From assembly GCA_008012315.1 (NCBI GenBank), contig SSEL01000009.1:248001-312000 (forward strand): DNA of 64,000 nucleotides, written 5' to 3'. The notes below the pieces were generated by a model, which worked only from the letters and a program-made list of their open reading frames with translations, searched no databases and was not told the DNA's origin. Positions 28,837 through 36,810 of the stretch are shown here, piece after piece. Position numbers and translations under genes: made by a program. Position 1 is the first letter of the stretch, and each line of letters begins with the position of its first letter. The stretch is from Rhodospirillaceae bacterium. Lineage in GTDB: Bacteria; Pseudomonadota; Alphaproteobacteria; Dongiales; Dongiaceae.

Positions 28837-29208
28837 TTAGGGCAGCCGTGGGATTTCTTGTCCTGTCGTCTTCGCAATTTCCTCGGCAGGCTCCGACAGG
28901 TGTACCGGCTCGGGCGTCATTGTCTGCGCCCGGTTGCTGGAGATGCTCAGAAGATGAATGAGCGCGACCGGCCAGGCGAAGGCGCCATAGATCAACCAGG
29001 TTTCGACAGGTTGCCGTCGCCAATGGGCGATGCCGGCGACCAGCAATCCCATCGTCACATTCAGTAATGCTGTCAAAACGCTGAAAGAATAGGGAATCTG
29101 CAGGACGAAAAGGCAAAAGAGGCATTCAACGATGAATGCCCCAATCGTGAGTGTTGTCAGCCCCAGCCAGAACATCGTGGCGCCTATCGGGTTAAAGAAG
29201 ACAGGCAT
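28837..29208 (-). CDS. Small hydrophobic membrane protein, unidentified
   Basis: I do not recognise the family. The 123-residue product (from ATG 29208) has two or three likely membrane helices: ATMFWLGLTTLTIGAFIVECL, then FSVLTALLNVTMGLLVAGIAHW, then WLIYGAFAWPVALIHLLSI. The C-terminal ~30 residues are polar. An in-frame GTG at 29256 would add 16 residues; neither start has a good ribosome site. It is antisense-oriented between the receiver gene and glgA. Hydrophobic periodicity and a clean frame make it probably real, though its function is unknown. Confidence 0.5.
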   Translation of the reverse strand: MPVFFNPIGATMFWLGLTTLTIGAFIVECLFCLFVLQIPYSFSVLTALLNVTMGLLVAGIAHWRRQPVETWLIYGAFAWPVALIHLLSISSNRAQTMTPEPVHLSEPAEEIAKTTGQEIPRLP

Positions 29209-29286
29209 CAACAGGGCGAACGTTGATTGGTTCCGTTCGCACAAAATTAAGATCACGCATAAAATGCATAAAATCTCATCCAGGCC

Positions 29287-29311
29287 GGAACAGTTATCCG
29301 TGTCCCGGGTT
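29287..29311 (+). promoter_or_regulatory. Putative EcfG-type promoter of glgA
   Basis: GGAAC (29287-29291), 16 bases, GGTT (29308-29311). Transcription would start ~28 bases before the glgA ATG. The -35 and spacing match; the -10 has one change from CGTT. Confidence 0.45.
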
Positions 29312-29345
29312 ACTGCGCTGCCATCCCGTCAGGAGAAGAGCTGCC

Positions 29346-30932
29346 ATGTCGGCTATCGCTTCGTCGCCTTCCCAGACCCCACAGGCTGGATCGCAAAAAG
29401 CAGACGAAAAAGTCGCAGGTGAAAAAATCAATCGCATGACGTCTTCGATAGCCGAGCAGCAGCAACTTGCTGACGTCGCCGCGCAGGGCCGCATTCTTTA
29501 TGTCACATCGGAAATTGAAGATTATGTGAAAGCCGGCGGCTTGGGGGAGGTTTCGGCGGCCTTGCCGCGAACGCTCCGGAAATTATGCGACATCCGCGTT
29601 CTGCTGCCGGGTTATCGCGAAGTGCTGGCGCGCCATCCGGCGATGGAGATCCTGTCGCATCTGCCGGCCTCGGCCAGCTTACCCGCGTGTTCGATCGGAC
29701 GGGTGCAAACGCCTGACGGCCTGGTCATCTATGTCGTCCGGTGCGACGAGCTTTATGCTCGCGATGGTACACCCTACCAGGATCTCCAGGGGCGGGACTG
29801 GCAGGACAATGACATCCGGTTTGCCCGGCTCAGCCTGGCTGCCGCAGAAATTGCCGGCGGCCTCCCGGGCCTCGACTGGATACCGAACTTCGTCCATCTT
29901 AACGATTGGCCTTCCGCCCTGACATCGGGCTATCTGAATTGGCGGGGAATCAAGACGCCGACGATGCTGACGATCCATAACCTGGCTTATCAGGGCCTTT
30001 TCGATTATCAGCGATTGGCGATGCTGGGCATTCCTCCCGAAGCCTTCCAGGTTGAAGGGGTGGAGTTCTATGGCCGCCTCTCCTTCCTGAAAGCAGGCAT
30101 CTTTTATGCCTCCCATATCACCACCGTCAGCGCGACCTATGCGGAAGAAATCACCTCGCCTGAATTCGGCTGCGGTCTTGACGGCCTGCTGCGCAAGAGA
30201 GCACAGGAAGGGCGGCTCAGTGGAATTCTGAATGGCATCGACGAGCACCGGGACCAGCACTGGAACGCGCACTGGGATGCGAACCGGGTTCCGAAGCCGC
30301 GCGCCGGCAAGTCCCTGCGGATTGGCGACTGGGCATCGAAACGGCGGAATGCCGCGCGCGTCCGCGACTCCTTCGGTCTCGCGGTGTCGCAGGGGCCGCT
30401 TTTCGCCATCGTTTCGCGCCTGGTTCATCAGAAGGGCGTAGATCTGGTGCTGCAGGCTGCCGACCTTCTGGTCGAACAGGGCGGTCAACTGGTGGTGACG
30501 GGGCGGGGCGAGCCGGCGTTCGAAGCTGCCTTGAAGGACTTGGCCACGCGCCATCCGAAACATGTCGGCGTCAAGATCGGCTTTCAACAGGATGAGGCGA
30601 CACGGATGTTCGCCGGCAGCGACTTTCTGCTGATGCCGTCGCGCTTCGAACCTTGCGGTCTCAGCCAGATGTATGCGCAGCGTTTCGGCTCCCTGCCCAT
30701 TGCGCATAGGACCGGCGGGCTGGCGGATACGATCGAGGATGGCCAGACCGGCTTCCTGTTTGCCGGCCCCACCCTGCCGTCGTTCTTCGAGGCGATCAAG
30801 CGCGGCCTGGATACCTTCTCTTCCAGCCGGCGATTGAACAAGATGCGCCGCCAGGCCATGACGCGGTCCTTCAGCTGGCAGCAATCCGCCCTGCGTTATC
30901 AGGAAATCTACAACATGGAAGCCTGCGGCTGA
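29346..30932 (+). CDS. glgA: Glycogen synthase, GT5 family
   Basis: GlgA transfers glucose from a nucleotide sugar (ADP-glucose in most bacteria) to the non-reducing end of alpha-1,4-glucan. The 528-residue product starts at ATG 29346, preceded by AGGAGAAG; an upstream in-frame extension has no support. An unusual ~60-residue N-terminal leader precedes the GT5 start ILYVTSEIEDYVKAGGLGEV, which holds the nucleotide-sugar KxGGLG motif. The C-terminal lobe shows SRLVHQKGVDLVL and PSRFEPCGLSQMYA. The linker between lobes (EHRDQHWNAHWDANRVPKPR) differs from the common form. No glgC is in the window. Together with GlgE this organism has two possible chain-elongation routes. Confidence 0.93.
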   Translation: MSAIASSPSQTPQAGSQKADEKVAGEKINRMTSSIAEQQQLADVAAQGRILYVTSEIEDYVKAGGLGEVSAALPRTLRKLCDIRVLLPGYREVLARHPAMEILSHLPASASLPACSIGRVQTPDGLVIYVVRCDELYARDGTPYQDLQGRDWQDNDIRFARLSLAAAEIAGGLPGLDWIPNFVHLNDWPSALTSGYLNWRGIKTPTMLTIHNLAYQGLFDYQRLAMLGIPPEAFQVEGVEFYGRLSFLKAGIFYASHITTVSATYAEEITSPEFGCGLDGLLRKRAQEGRLSGILNGIDEHRDQHWNAHWDANRVPKPRAGKSLRIGDWASKRRNAARVRDSFGLAVSQGPLFAIVSRLVHQKGVDLVLQAADLLVEQGGQLVVTGRGEPAFEAALKDLATRHPKHVGVKIGFQQDEATRMFAGSDFLLMPSRFEPCGLSQMYAQRFGSLPIAHRTGGLADTIEDGQTGFLFAGPTLPSFFEAIKRGLDTFSSSRRLNKMRRQAMTRSFSWQQSALRYQEIYNMEACG

Positions 30933-31030
30933 TCGCCGTGCCGGCGAAGAAGGTTCCGTGAAACAGGAGTGTCTTTTATCCGGGCCTTTTGTATCCTTCG
31001 ACTGACCCGATGCACGGGTAGGGAAGGGCA

Positions 31031-32536
31031 ATGCCGGTTCGGCTGTTCACATCACCGGAGATCGACCGAAACCTGCCGCTTTGGCAGCGGGCCTTTCCGC
31101 GGCTGGCGCACCGGCTCGGCCAGTCGGAAAGACCGGCAACGGCGCTTCGCCAGACCGCTCTCGCGCTTTGGCGCGAAGGTCGGCTGAGCGAAGCGGCATC
31201 GCTGCTGACCGCGGCTGTTTCCCTGGAGCCAAACGATGCTGCGATCTGGAACGAGCTTGGCGGCGTCTCGCAGGCATCGGGCCAATCGGCGGTGGCGGAG
31301 GACTGCATCAAAGCCTCGCTGGATATAGATCGCGAGCAGCCCCAGGCGTGGTTGTTCCTGGCCACCCTTGCCACAGATGCACAGCGCTATGATGTCGCGG
31401 AAGAAGCATTTCTCAATGCACTCGCGCTGGCACCCGATCTGGCGGAAGCATCCCTCGGCCTCGGCATCCTGTATTTCCAGCAGCGTCGCTTCGGTGAAGC
31501 GGTGACATGGCTGCGTGCCATGAGGCAATCAGGTGATAGCGCGGCATCCGCTCAGGCCTTGCTCGGCCAGGCGCTTTTCCTGACAGGAGATTTCGTCGGC
31601 GCCGGCGCCGCGCTGGCGGAAGCAACACGCCTTTTGCCAGATGAAGCGGCGCTCCGGCAAAAACTGGCGATGTCGCGGTTCCTGGAGACCGTGATGGCTG
31701 CCTCCGTCGACGAAGCCATGGCCGCTTATCGGGACGTCGCCGGCGCGGCGGGGGAAGATCCGGCCGTCATCGTCGAGAAGGCCTTTCACTTGCTGAGCGG
31801 CTTTGGCCAACGCGAGGCAGCCATCCGCGTCGCGCAATTCCGCCTTGCGCACCAGCCGGATGATCCGATGCAGCGTTATCTTCTGGCCGCCGTCAAAGGC
31901 GAAAAGATGCCCCAGGCCCCGGCGGATTACCTGCGGGCCTATTTCGATCGCTTTGCTGACAATTTCGACAAGCAGCTTGTCGAGGTTCTCGACTATCACG
32001 TCCCCGCAGCCCTGCATGCGCTCATTATCCAGACAGATGGGGTCCAGGCAGGTCGGCGCTTCCGGCACATCCTCGATCTTGGTTGTGGGACCGGCTTGGC
32101 GGCCCCCTTATTGGCGCCGCTTGGCGATCGGTTGACCGGGGTGGATATTTCGTCGGGCATGCTGGCGAGGGCGGCGGAGCGCGGGCTTTACGGCAATCTG
32201 GTCGAGGCGGACGTCGTCGATTATCTCGCGACAGCGCCGGGAACATTCGACCTCATTCTGGCGGCGGATCTGCTGATTTATATCGGGGATCTGGAGGCGT
32301 TGACGGTGGAAGTAGCGGCCGCCTTACGGCCTGGCGGTCTTTTTGCTTTCAGCATCGAAACGACGGATGAATCGGATTACCACCTGTTGCCCTCCGGTCG
32401 TTTCGCCCATCGTCCCGGCTATATCGAGCGTATGACGGTACGCGATTTCATCCTCTGTCAGGCGCAAATAACCAGGATTCGACTGGAAGCCAATAAACCG
32501 GTGCCGGGCATGCTGTTCGTGCTGCAGCGCCGCTGA
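31031..32536 (+). CDS. TPR-repeat protein with C-terminal SAM-dependent methyltransferase domain
   Basis: The 501-residue protein has TPR-like helical repeats at ~40-300 (for example LWREGRLSEAASLLTAAVSLEPND and EEAFLNALALAPDLAEASL). They are followed by a class I methyltransferase from ~325. Motif I is LDLGCGTGLAAPLL; motif II region is FDLILAADLLIYIGD. The segment before it (YFDRFADNFDKQLVEVLDYHVP) is typical of this TPR-methyltransferase group. The substrate is unknown. ATG follows GGGAAGGG. It lies 98 bases after glgA on the same strand and may be co-transcribed, but nothing links it to glycogen. Confidence 0.85.
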   Translation: MPVRLFTSPEIDRNLPLWQRAFPRLAHRLGQSERPATALRQTALALWREGRLSEAASLLTAAVSLEPNDAAIWNELGGVSQASGQSAVAEDCIKASLDIDREQPQAWLFLATLATDAQRYDVAEEAFLNALALAPDLAEASLGLGILYFQQRRFGEAVTWLRAMRQSGDSAASAQALLGQALFLTGDFVGAGAALAEATRLLPDEAALRQKLAMSRFLETVMAASVDEAMAAYRDVAGAAGEDPAVIVEKAFHLLSGFGQREAAIRVAQFRLAHQPDDPMQRYLLAAVKGEKMPQAPADYLRAYFDRFADNFDKQLVEVLDYHVPAALHALIIQTDGVQAGRRFRHILDLGCGTGLAAPLLAPLGDRLTGVDISSGMLARAAERGLYGNLVEADVVDYLATAPGTFDLILAADLLIYIGDLEALTVEVAAALRPGGLFAFSIETTDESDYHLLPSGRFAHRPGYIERMTVRDFILCQAQITRIRLEANKPVPGMLFVLQRR

Positions 32537-32835
32537 CATTCGCGAAGAATGCGGCGCTCGCCGGGGCGTGGCGGCGGCGGGCTCGGCGCGCCAGAATGCC
32601 GGAGCCGGAGCAAGGCGCCGGCTGCGGCGAAGACCCAAATGCCGGTGATGACGACGGCAGGGATGATTCCTGCAAGGCAGGAGGAGAGGCAGCAGATCAG
32701 CGCGCTCAGGAAATGCAATATCGCGAAGGCATAGCCATGGGCCGGCAGGAGGGAAACACGATTGAAGGCGATGGCTGTGACCAGCACGACGATGCTAATG
32801 GCAAAGAGCGTGCCGGCGTCCTGGGTGCTGGGCAT
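32458..32835 (-). CDS. Small membrane protein, unidentified
   Basis: The 125-residue product has three likely membrane helices within residues ~8-75 (TLFAISIVVLVTAIAF, YAFAILHFLSALICCLSS, IIPAVVITGIWVFAAAGALL), then a proline-rich and basic tail. GGAG lies about seven bases before the ATG. Its 3' end overlaps the methyltransferase gene on the opposite strand by 79 bases; the tail encoded there is low in hydrophobicity and may be an artefact of read-through into antisense sequence. I do not recognise the family. Confidence 0.55.
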   Translation of the reverse strand: MPSTQDAGTLFAISIVVLVTAIAFNRVSLLPAHGYAFAILHFLSALICCLSSCLAGIIPAVVITGIWVFAAAGALLRLRHSGAPSPPPPRPGERRILRECQRRCSTNSMPGTGLLASSRILVICA

Positions 32836-33019
32836 GACGAATCTCCAGCTTTAGCCGGGTCGTCCCGACGGATACCACAAGGCAAGGTCGTCCTTGCATC
32901 CGTCATCATTCTCCCTTGATTGCGAGATGTCAAACCCCCGGTTGCAGGCGCCACAAACCCGTGAAGGCGTCGGTTCCAATGTCTGGCCATGATGGTATAG
33001 AGTGCCCTGAGGGAATCGA

Positions 33020-33757
33020 TTGAAGGGCTTCATCTTGGTCGGCGATATCAAATCTATAATGGATCTGCGCATTCGTGAAACACCGAAGACTCTTCGCGAA
33101 TTGGCGCTGGATCGCATGCGCTCGGCCATCATGGAAATGCGGTTTCAACCCGGCGAACGCCTGACCGAGCGTGACCTCTGCGCGCAGCTCGGCGTCAGCC
33201 GGTCGGTCGTGCGCGAAGTAATCCGCCATCTGGAAACAGAGGGCCTGATCCAGAATGTGCCGTTCCAGGGACCGGTGGTTGCGCGCCTGGATCCGGAGCA
33301 GGTCGCCGAAATCTACGAAATCCGCTCGATGCTGGAATCGGCGGCGGCCCGTGCCGCTGCCGAACGGGCGACCGAAGCGCAGAAGGATGAGATGCAAAAG
33401 GCGCTGCGGCAGATCGATGCGGCCTATGAGCGGGAGGATTTCCGCGCGGCCCTGAATGCCACGACTCGTTTCTACGAGGTCATGTTCCAAAGTGGTGGCA
33501 AGACCGTCGGATGGGAGATGGTCCAGCGCCTCAACGGACGGATCAGCCGCTTGCGCGCCATGACCGTTTCATCGCCGGGCCGAAAGCTGGCGGGCATGAA
33601 GCAATTGCGTAAAATTTGCGATGCCATCCGCAAGGGCGATGGCGAGGTGGCGGCGGATGCCTGCCGCAGCCATCTGAAGAATGCCGCTGAAATTGCCCAG
33701 GCGGTGCTCCGGGTACAACAGGAGACGGCGCCCCAGACCGCTGCCGATGCCGGCTAA
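33020..33757 (+). CDS. GntR-family transcriptional regulator with FCD domain
   Basis: The 245-residue protein has an N-terminal winged helix (LALDRMRSAIMEMRFQPGERL, then LCAQLGVSRSVVREVIRHLETEGLI) and a C-terminal all-helical FCD ligand domain. The domain keeps the EIYEIRSMLESAAARAAAER helix and a later ACRSHLKNA histidine. FCD proteins bind small organic acids through a metal held by Asp/His. TTG 33020 has GAGGGA upstream; ATG 33059 is an alternative without a ribosome site. It precedes a LysR gene and the purine genes on the same strand, so control of purine breakdown is likely but unproven. Confidence 0.87.
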   Translation: MKGFILVGDIKSIMDLRIRETPKTLRELALDRMRSAIMEMRFQPGERLTERDLCAQLGVSRSVVREVIRHLETEGLIQNVPFQGPVVARLDPEQVAEIYEIRSMLESAAARAAAERATEAQKDEMQKALRQIDAAYEREDFRAALNATTRFYEVMFQSGGKTVGWEMVQRLNGRISRLRAMTVSSPGRKLAGMKQLRKICDAIRKGDGEVAADACRSHLKNAAEIAQAVLRVQQETAPQTAADAG

Positions 33758-33869
33758 CCGGGCTCCCGCCGGGCGTCTCGCATCTTGACCGGTTTCACGA
33801 CGTGCTCATGATCGGATTGCGGATCGGGCGGCATCCACGACAGATGCCCCCGCAGGGGAGGGATATGTC

Positions 33870-34811
33870 ATGCCGCAATCGGACTCCGTGCTGGCGACCG
33901 CCTATCGCTATTTCCTGTCCGTGGCGGAAGCGGGTTCCGTTCGTGCCGCCGCGCGCAACCTGAATGTCGCGGCCTCGGCCGTCAGCCGTCAGTTGCTTCT
34001 GCTGGAAGCGCAGCTCGGTATCGAACTGTTCGAAAGGCATGGCCGCAGCCTGACGCTTTCCGCCGCCGGGACAATGCTGCTGAAAACGCTGAAAGTCTTG
34101 CAGAGCAGCCACGAGGAAACGCTGGCGGCACTCAGCGGTTTCCAGGAACTGAAGCGCGGCCGGATTCGCCTGGCGACGGTGGAAAGCATCGCCGTCACGA
34201 TTCTGCCGGATCTCGTGACGGCCTTTAATCGCAGTTATCCGGGCATCCAGATATCGATCACGGCGGCGGGCTCCGACGCCGTCATCGAACTGGTCCGTGA
34301 TCACGACGCCGATCTCGGCTTTGCCTTCAATCCGACGCGGCTTGAAGGGCTGGCGGTCGATTTCGAGCAGGGTTTTCCTCTCGGCGCGACCATGGCGCCC
34401 AGCCATCCGCTGGCGGACAAGGCGAGGTTGACGCTCGCCGATTGCCTGAAATTTCCGGTCGCCTGGCCGTCGCATGGTCTCAGCCTGCGGGCGATCCTCG
34501 ATGAGGCGCTGGCGGGCGCCAAAGCGGGCCAGCGGTCGCCCGAAGCGGGGTTCGAATGCAATTCCCTGCGCTTCATGGCTGCGCTGGCGCAGCGCGGCGC
34601 CTGCATCGCCTTTCAGACCCGGATCGGCATCGAGCAGGATATCAAAGCCGGCAGTCTTCTGTTCCGCCTGCTGGCTGACCGGAGCCTGCCGCCCGACCGG
34701 CTGATGCTGGTCCGTCGGCCGAGGCTGGCGAAGGGGACAGCCGCCAGTGTTTTTGTCGAGCTTGCCCGGCAATATCTGCAGAAAATGGAGCGGCGAGGCG
34801 TGCTGTCCTGA
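33870..34811 (+). CDS. LysR-family transcriptional regulator
   Basis: The 313-residue protein has the usual N-terminal winged helix (YFLSVAEAGSVRAAARNLNV, ASAVSRQLLLLEAQLGIELFER) and a periplasmic-binding-like effector domain from ~95. GGGGAGGGA precedes the ATG. It lies just upstream of the hiuH-xdh-puuD operon on the same strand, with 166 bases between. It is the best candidate activator of the purine genes; a urate-pathway intermediate would be a sensible effector. Two TTCGCACA direct repeats in the following gap may be its sites. Such LysR genes are usually divergent from their targets, so this co-directional layout is slightly atypical. Confidence 0.9.
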   Translation: MPQSDSVLATAYRYFLSVAEAGSVRAAARNLNVAASAVSRQLLLLEAQLGIELFERHGRSLTLSAAGTMLLKTLKVLQSSHEETLAALSGFQELKRGRIRLATVESIAVTILPDLVTAFNRSYPGIQISITAAGSDAVIELVRDHDADLGFAFNPTRLEGLAVDFEQGFPLGATMAPSHPLADKARLTLADCLKFPVAWPSHGLSLRAILDEALAGAKAGQRSPEAGFECNSLRFMAALAQRGACIAFQTRIGIEQDIKAGSLLFRLLADRSLPPDRLMLVRRPRLAKGTAASVFVELARQYLQKMERRGVLS

Positions 34812-34814
34812 ATA

Positions 34815-34853
34815 TTCGCACATATTGTCATCAAGACTATTCTTTTTCGCACA
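34815..34853 (+). promoter_or_regulatory. Direct repeats TTCGCACA spaced 31 bases apart upstream of the purine operon
   Basis: TTCGCACA occurs at 34815-34822 and again at 34846-34853, three helical turns apart, in the gap between the LysR gene and hiuH. Same-face spacing suggests half-sites for one regulator. Neither copy is a classical LysR T-N11-A palindrome, so the binding factor could be the LysR or the GntR protein. Confidence 0.35.
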
Positions 34854-34977
34854 GCGATCTCATGATTAAATAGTTGGAATCCGTGGAGGGCCGAGCCAAG
34901 CAACGAAGGCTTCGGGACCGAAAAAAAGCGGAGCAACTGGGATATCCGGTGTCGAATGAGCCGGATCGGGAGGGGAG

Positions 34978-35328
34978 TTGAGCGGTCTGACAACGCATGT
35001 CCTCGATGTGGCGACCGGCCGGCCGGCCGAAGGCTTGGCCATTGAGCTCTGGGTGTTGCGTGAAGCGTTCGATCTCGTCAAACGCGTGACCACGAATGGC
35101 GATGGCCGGGTCGATGAAGCCCTGCTCGCCGGCGATGCCTTCAAGGTAGGCGTCTATGAATTGCGGTTCTTTGCCGGCGACTATCTGCAGCGGGCGGGAC
35201 TCGCGCTGACGCAACCGGCTTTCCTGGATGTCATTCCGGTCCGTTTCGGCATCGCTGATGCGGCGCAGCATTATCACGTGCCGCTGTTGCTCTCGCCCTA
35301 TGGCTATTCCACTTATCGCGGCAGTTGA
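34978..35328 (+). CDS. hiuH: 5-hydroxyisourate hydrolase (transthyretin-like)
   Basis: HiuH hydrolyses 5-hydroxyisourate, made from urate, to OHCU (2-oxo-4-hydroxy-4-carboxy-5-ureidoimidazoline). The 116-residue length is normal. The N-terminal [14 protein letters not shown] and the family-defining C-terminus ending YRGS are both present; catalytic His lie in TTHVLD and the YHVPLLLSP strand. The start is TTG: the in-frame TGA at 34957 lies just upstream, no ATG or GTG intervenes, and GGGAGGGGAG precedes it. As first gene of the purine operon it is followed at once by xdhA. Confidence 0.94.
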   Translation: MSGLTTHVLDVATGRPAEGLAIELWVLREAFDLVKRVTTNGDGRVDEALLAGDAFKVGVYELRFFAGDYLQRAGLALTQPAFLDVIPVRFGIADAAQHYHVPLLLSPYGYSTYRGS

Positions 35329-35333
35329 GTGTG

Positions 35334-36809
35334 ATGACCCGCAAGACGATTCGTTTCATCCGACGTGGCAAAGTGGTCGAGGTGCCGGGGTTTCCGCCAA
35401 CCCGGACCTTGCTCGACTATCTCCGCTTGGAAGAAAAATCCCGTGGTACCAAGGAAGGCTGCAACGAAGGCGATTGCGGCGCCTGCACCGTGGCGCTCGG
35501 CCGGTTGCGTGACGGCCAGGTGGTTTATGAACCGGTCAATGCCTGCATCCAGCTGCTGGGCCAGATCGACGGCACGGAATTGATCTCCATCGATGACCTC
35601 GCCACCGGCGGCACCCTGCATCCGGTGCAGCAGGCCCTGGTAGAGCGGCATGGCTCGCAATGCGGCTTCTGCACGCCGGGGATCGCCATGTCGATGTTCA
35701 CGCTCTATCATCGTGACCGGCCGGCGACGCGCCAGGATATCGTCAATCAATTGGCTGGGAATCTCTGCCGCTGCACCGGCTATCGCCCCATCATCGATGC
35801 GGCGCTGGAGGTTTGCAACGGACAAGCCTCGGATCGCTGGGGCGCGGATAAAGACGAGATCCGGGCTCAGTTGACCGCATTGCAGGAGAGCACCGATATC
35901 TTTGTCGGCGATGCCGACAGCTTTTTCGCAGCACCGGCCAACGGTGACTCATTGGCGGCACTTGCGGCCCGCCACCCAGATGCGACGATCCTTGCCGGTG
36001 CGACGGATGTCGCGCTCTGGATCACCAAGCAGATGCGTACCTTGCCGAAGATCATTCATCTCGACCGGATCGCAGCCTTGCACCGCATCGAAGATCATGC
36101 CGACCGGCTGTCGCTCGGTGCTGCCACCACCTATGCCGAGGCGGAAACGGCGCTCGCGGCGATCGATCCCGATATCGGCGAATTGCTGCGCCGGCTGGGC
36201 TCGAAACAAGTGCGAGCTTCCGGGACGATCGGCGGCAATATTGCCAATGGCTCGCCGATCGGTGATACCCCACCCGTCCTCATCGCCCTCGGCGCCAGCC
36301 TGACACTGCGATACGATGCGGCATGGCGCATGCTGCCGCTGGAGGATTTCTTCATCGCTTATGGCAAGCAGGATCGCCGGCCCGGTGAACTGGTCTGGCG
36401 GATCGATATCCCGAAGCTCCAAGCGAACGATTCCTTCCGCTGCTACAAGATTTCCAAGCGTTTTGACCAGGATATCTCCGCCGTCATGGGCGCCTTCAAG
36501 ATCACGCTGGACAACGACCGCATCTCCGCCGTACGGATCGCCTTCGGCGGCATGGCGCCAACGCCAAAGCGGGCGCCGGCGGCCGAGCGGGCCCTGCTTG
36601 GTTTGACAATGACCGAGCCCGATTCCTGGGCTGCCGCCATCGCTGCGCTTGCACAGGATTATCAGCCGATCAGCGATATGCGCGCTTCCGCCGCGTACCG
36701 CCTCTCCGTCGCCCAGGGGCTGCTGCAAAAGGCGCTGACTGAAATCGCCGGCGAACGGACCGAGCGGACGCGGGTCGTCGGCCGGCGCGAGAAAGAAGCG
36801 GTGGCGTGA
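35334..36809 (+). CDS. xdhA: Xanthine dehydrogenase small subunit (2Fe-2S and FAD)
   Basis: This subunit carries electrons from the molybdenum centre to NAD. It has 491 residues from ATG 35334; TTG 35325 overlapping the hiuH stop is also in frame. The N-terminal ferredoxin cluster ligands lie in GCNEGDCGACT and the second cluster in CGFCTPGIAMS and NLCRCTGYRP. The FAD domain (~190-380) has ILAGATDVALWITKQ and GGNIANGSPIGDTPP. A C-terminal CO-dehydrogenase flavoprotein-like domain follows. It lies next to xdhB and xdhC, so the holoenzyme and its Mo-cofactor chaperone are encoded together. Confidence 0.96.
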   Translation: MTRKTIRFIRRGKVVEVPGFPPTRTLLDYLRLEEKSRGTKEGCNEGDCGACTVALGRLRDGQVVYEPVNACIQLLGQIDGTELISIDDLATGGTLHPVQQALVERHGSQCGFCTPGIAMSMFTLYHRDRPATRQDIVNQLAGNLCRCTGYRPIIDAALEVCNGQASDRWGADKDEIRAQLTALQESTDIFVGDADSFFAAPANGDSLAALAARHPDATILAGATDVALWITKQMRTLPKIIHLDRIAALHRIEDHADRLSLGAATTYAEAETALAAIDPDIGELLRRLGSKQVRASGTIGGNIANGSPIGDTPPVLIALGASLTLRYDAAWRMLPLEDFFIAYGKQDRRPGELVWRIDIPKLQANDSFRCYKISKRFDQDISAVMGAFKITLDNDRISAVRIAFGGMAPTPKRAPAAERALLGLTMTEPDSWAAAIAALAQDYQPISDMRASAAYRLSVAQGLLQKALTEIAGERTERTRVVGRREKEAVA

Positions 36810-36810
36810 G

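Noticed and set aside
33055..33060. TATAAT just before the alternative ATG of the first GntR gene
   Set aside because: No -35 at 16-18 bases, and it overlaps the coding start implied by the GAGGGA-TTG site.
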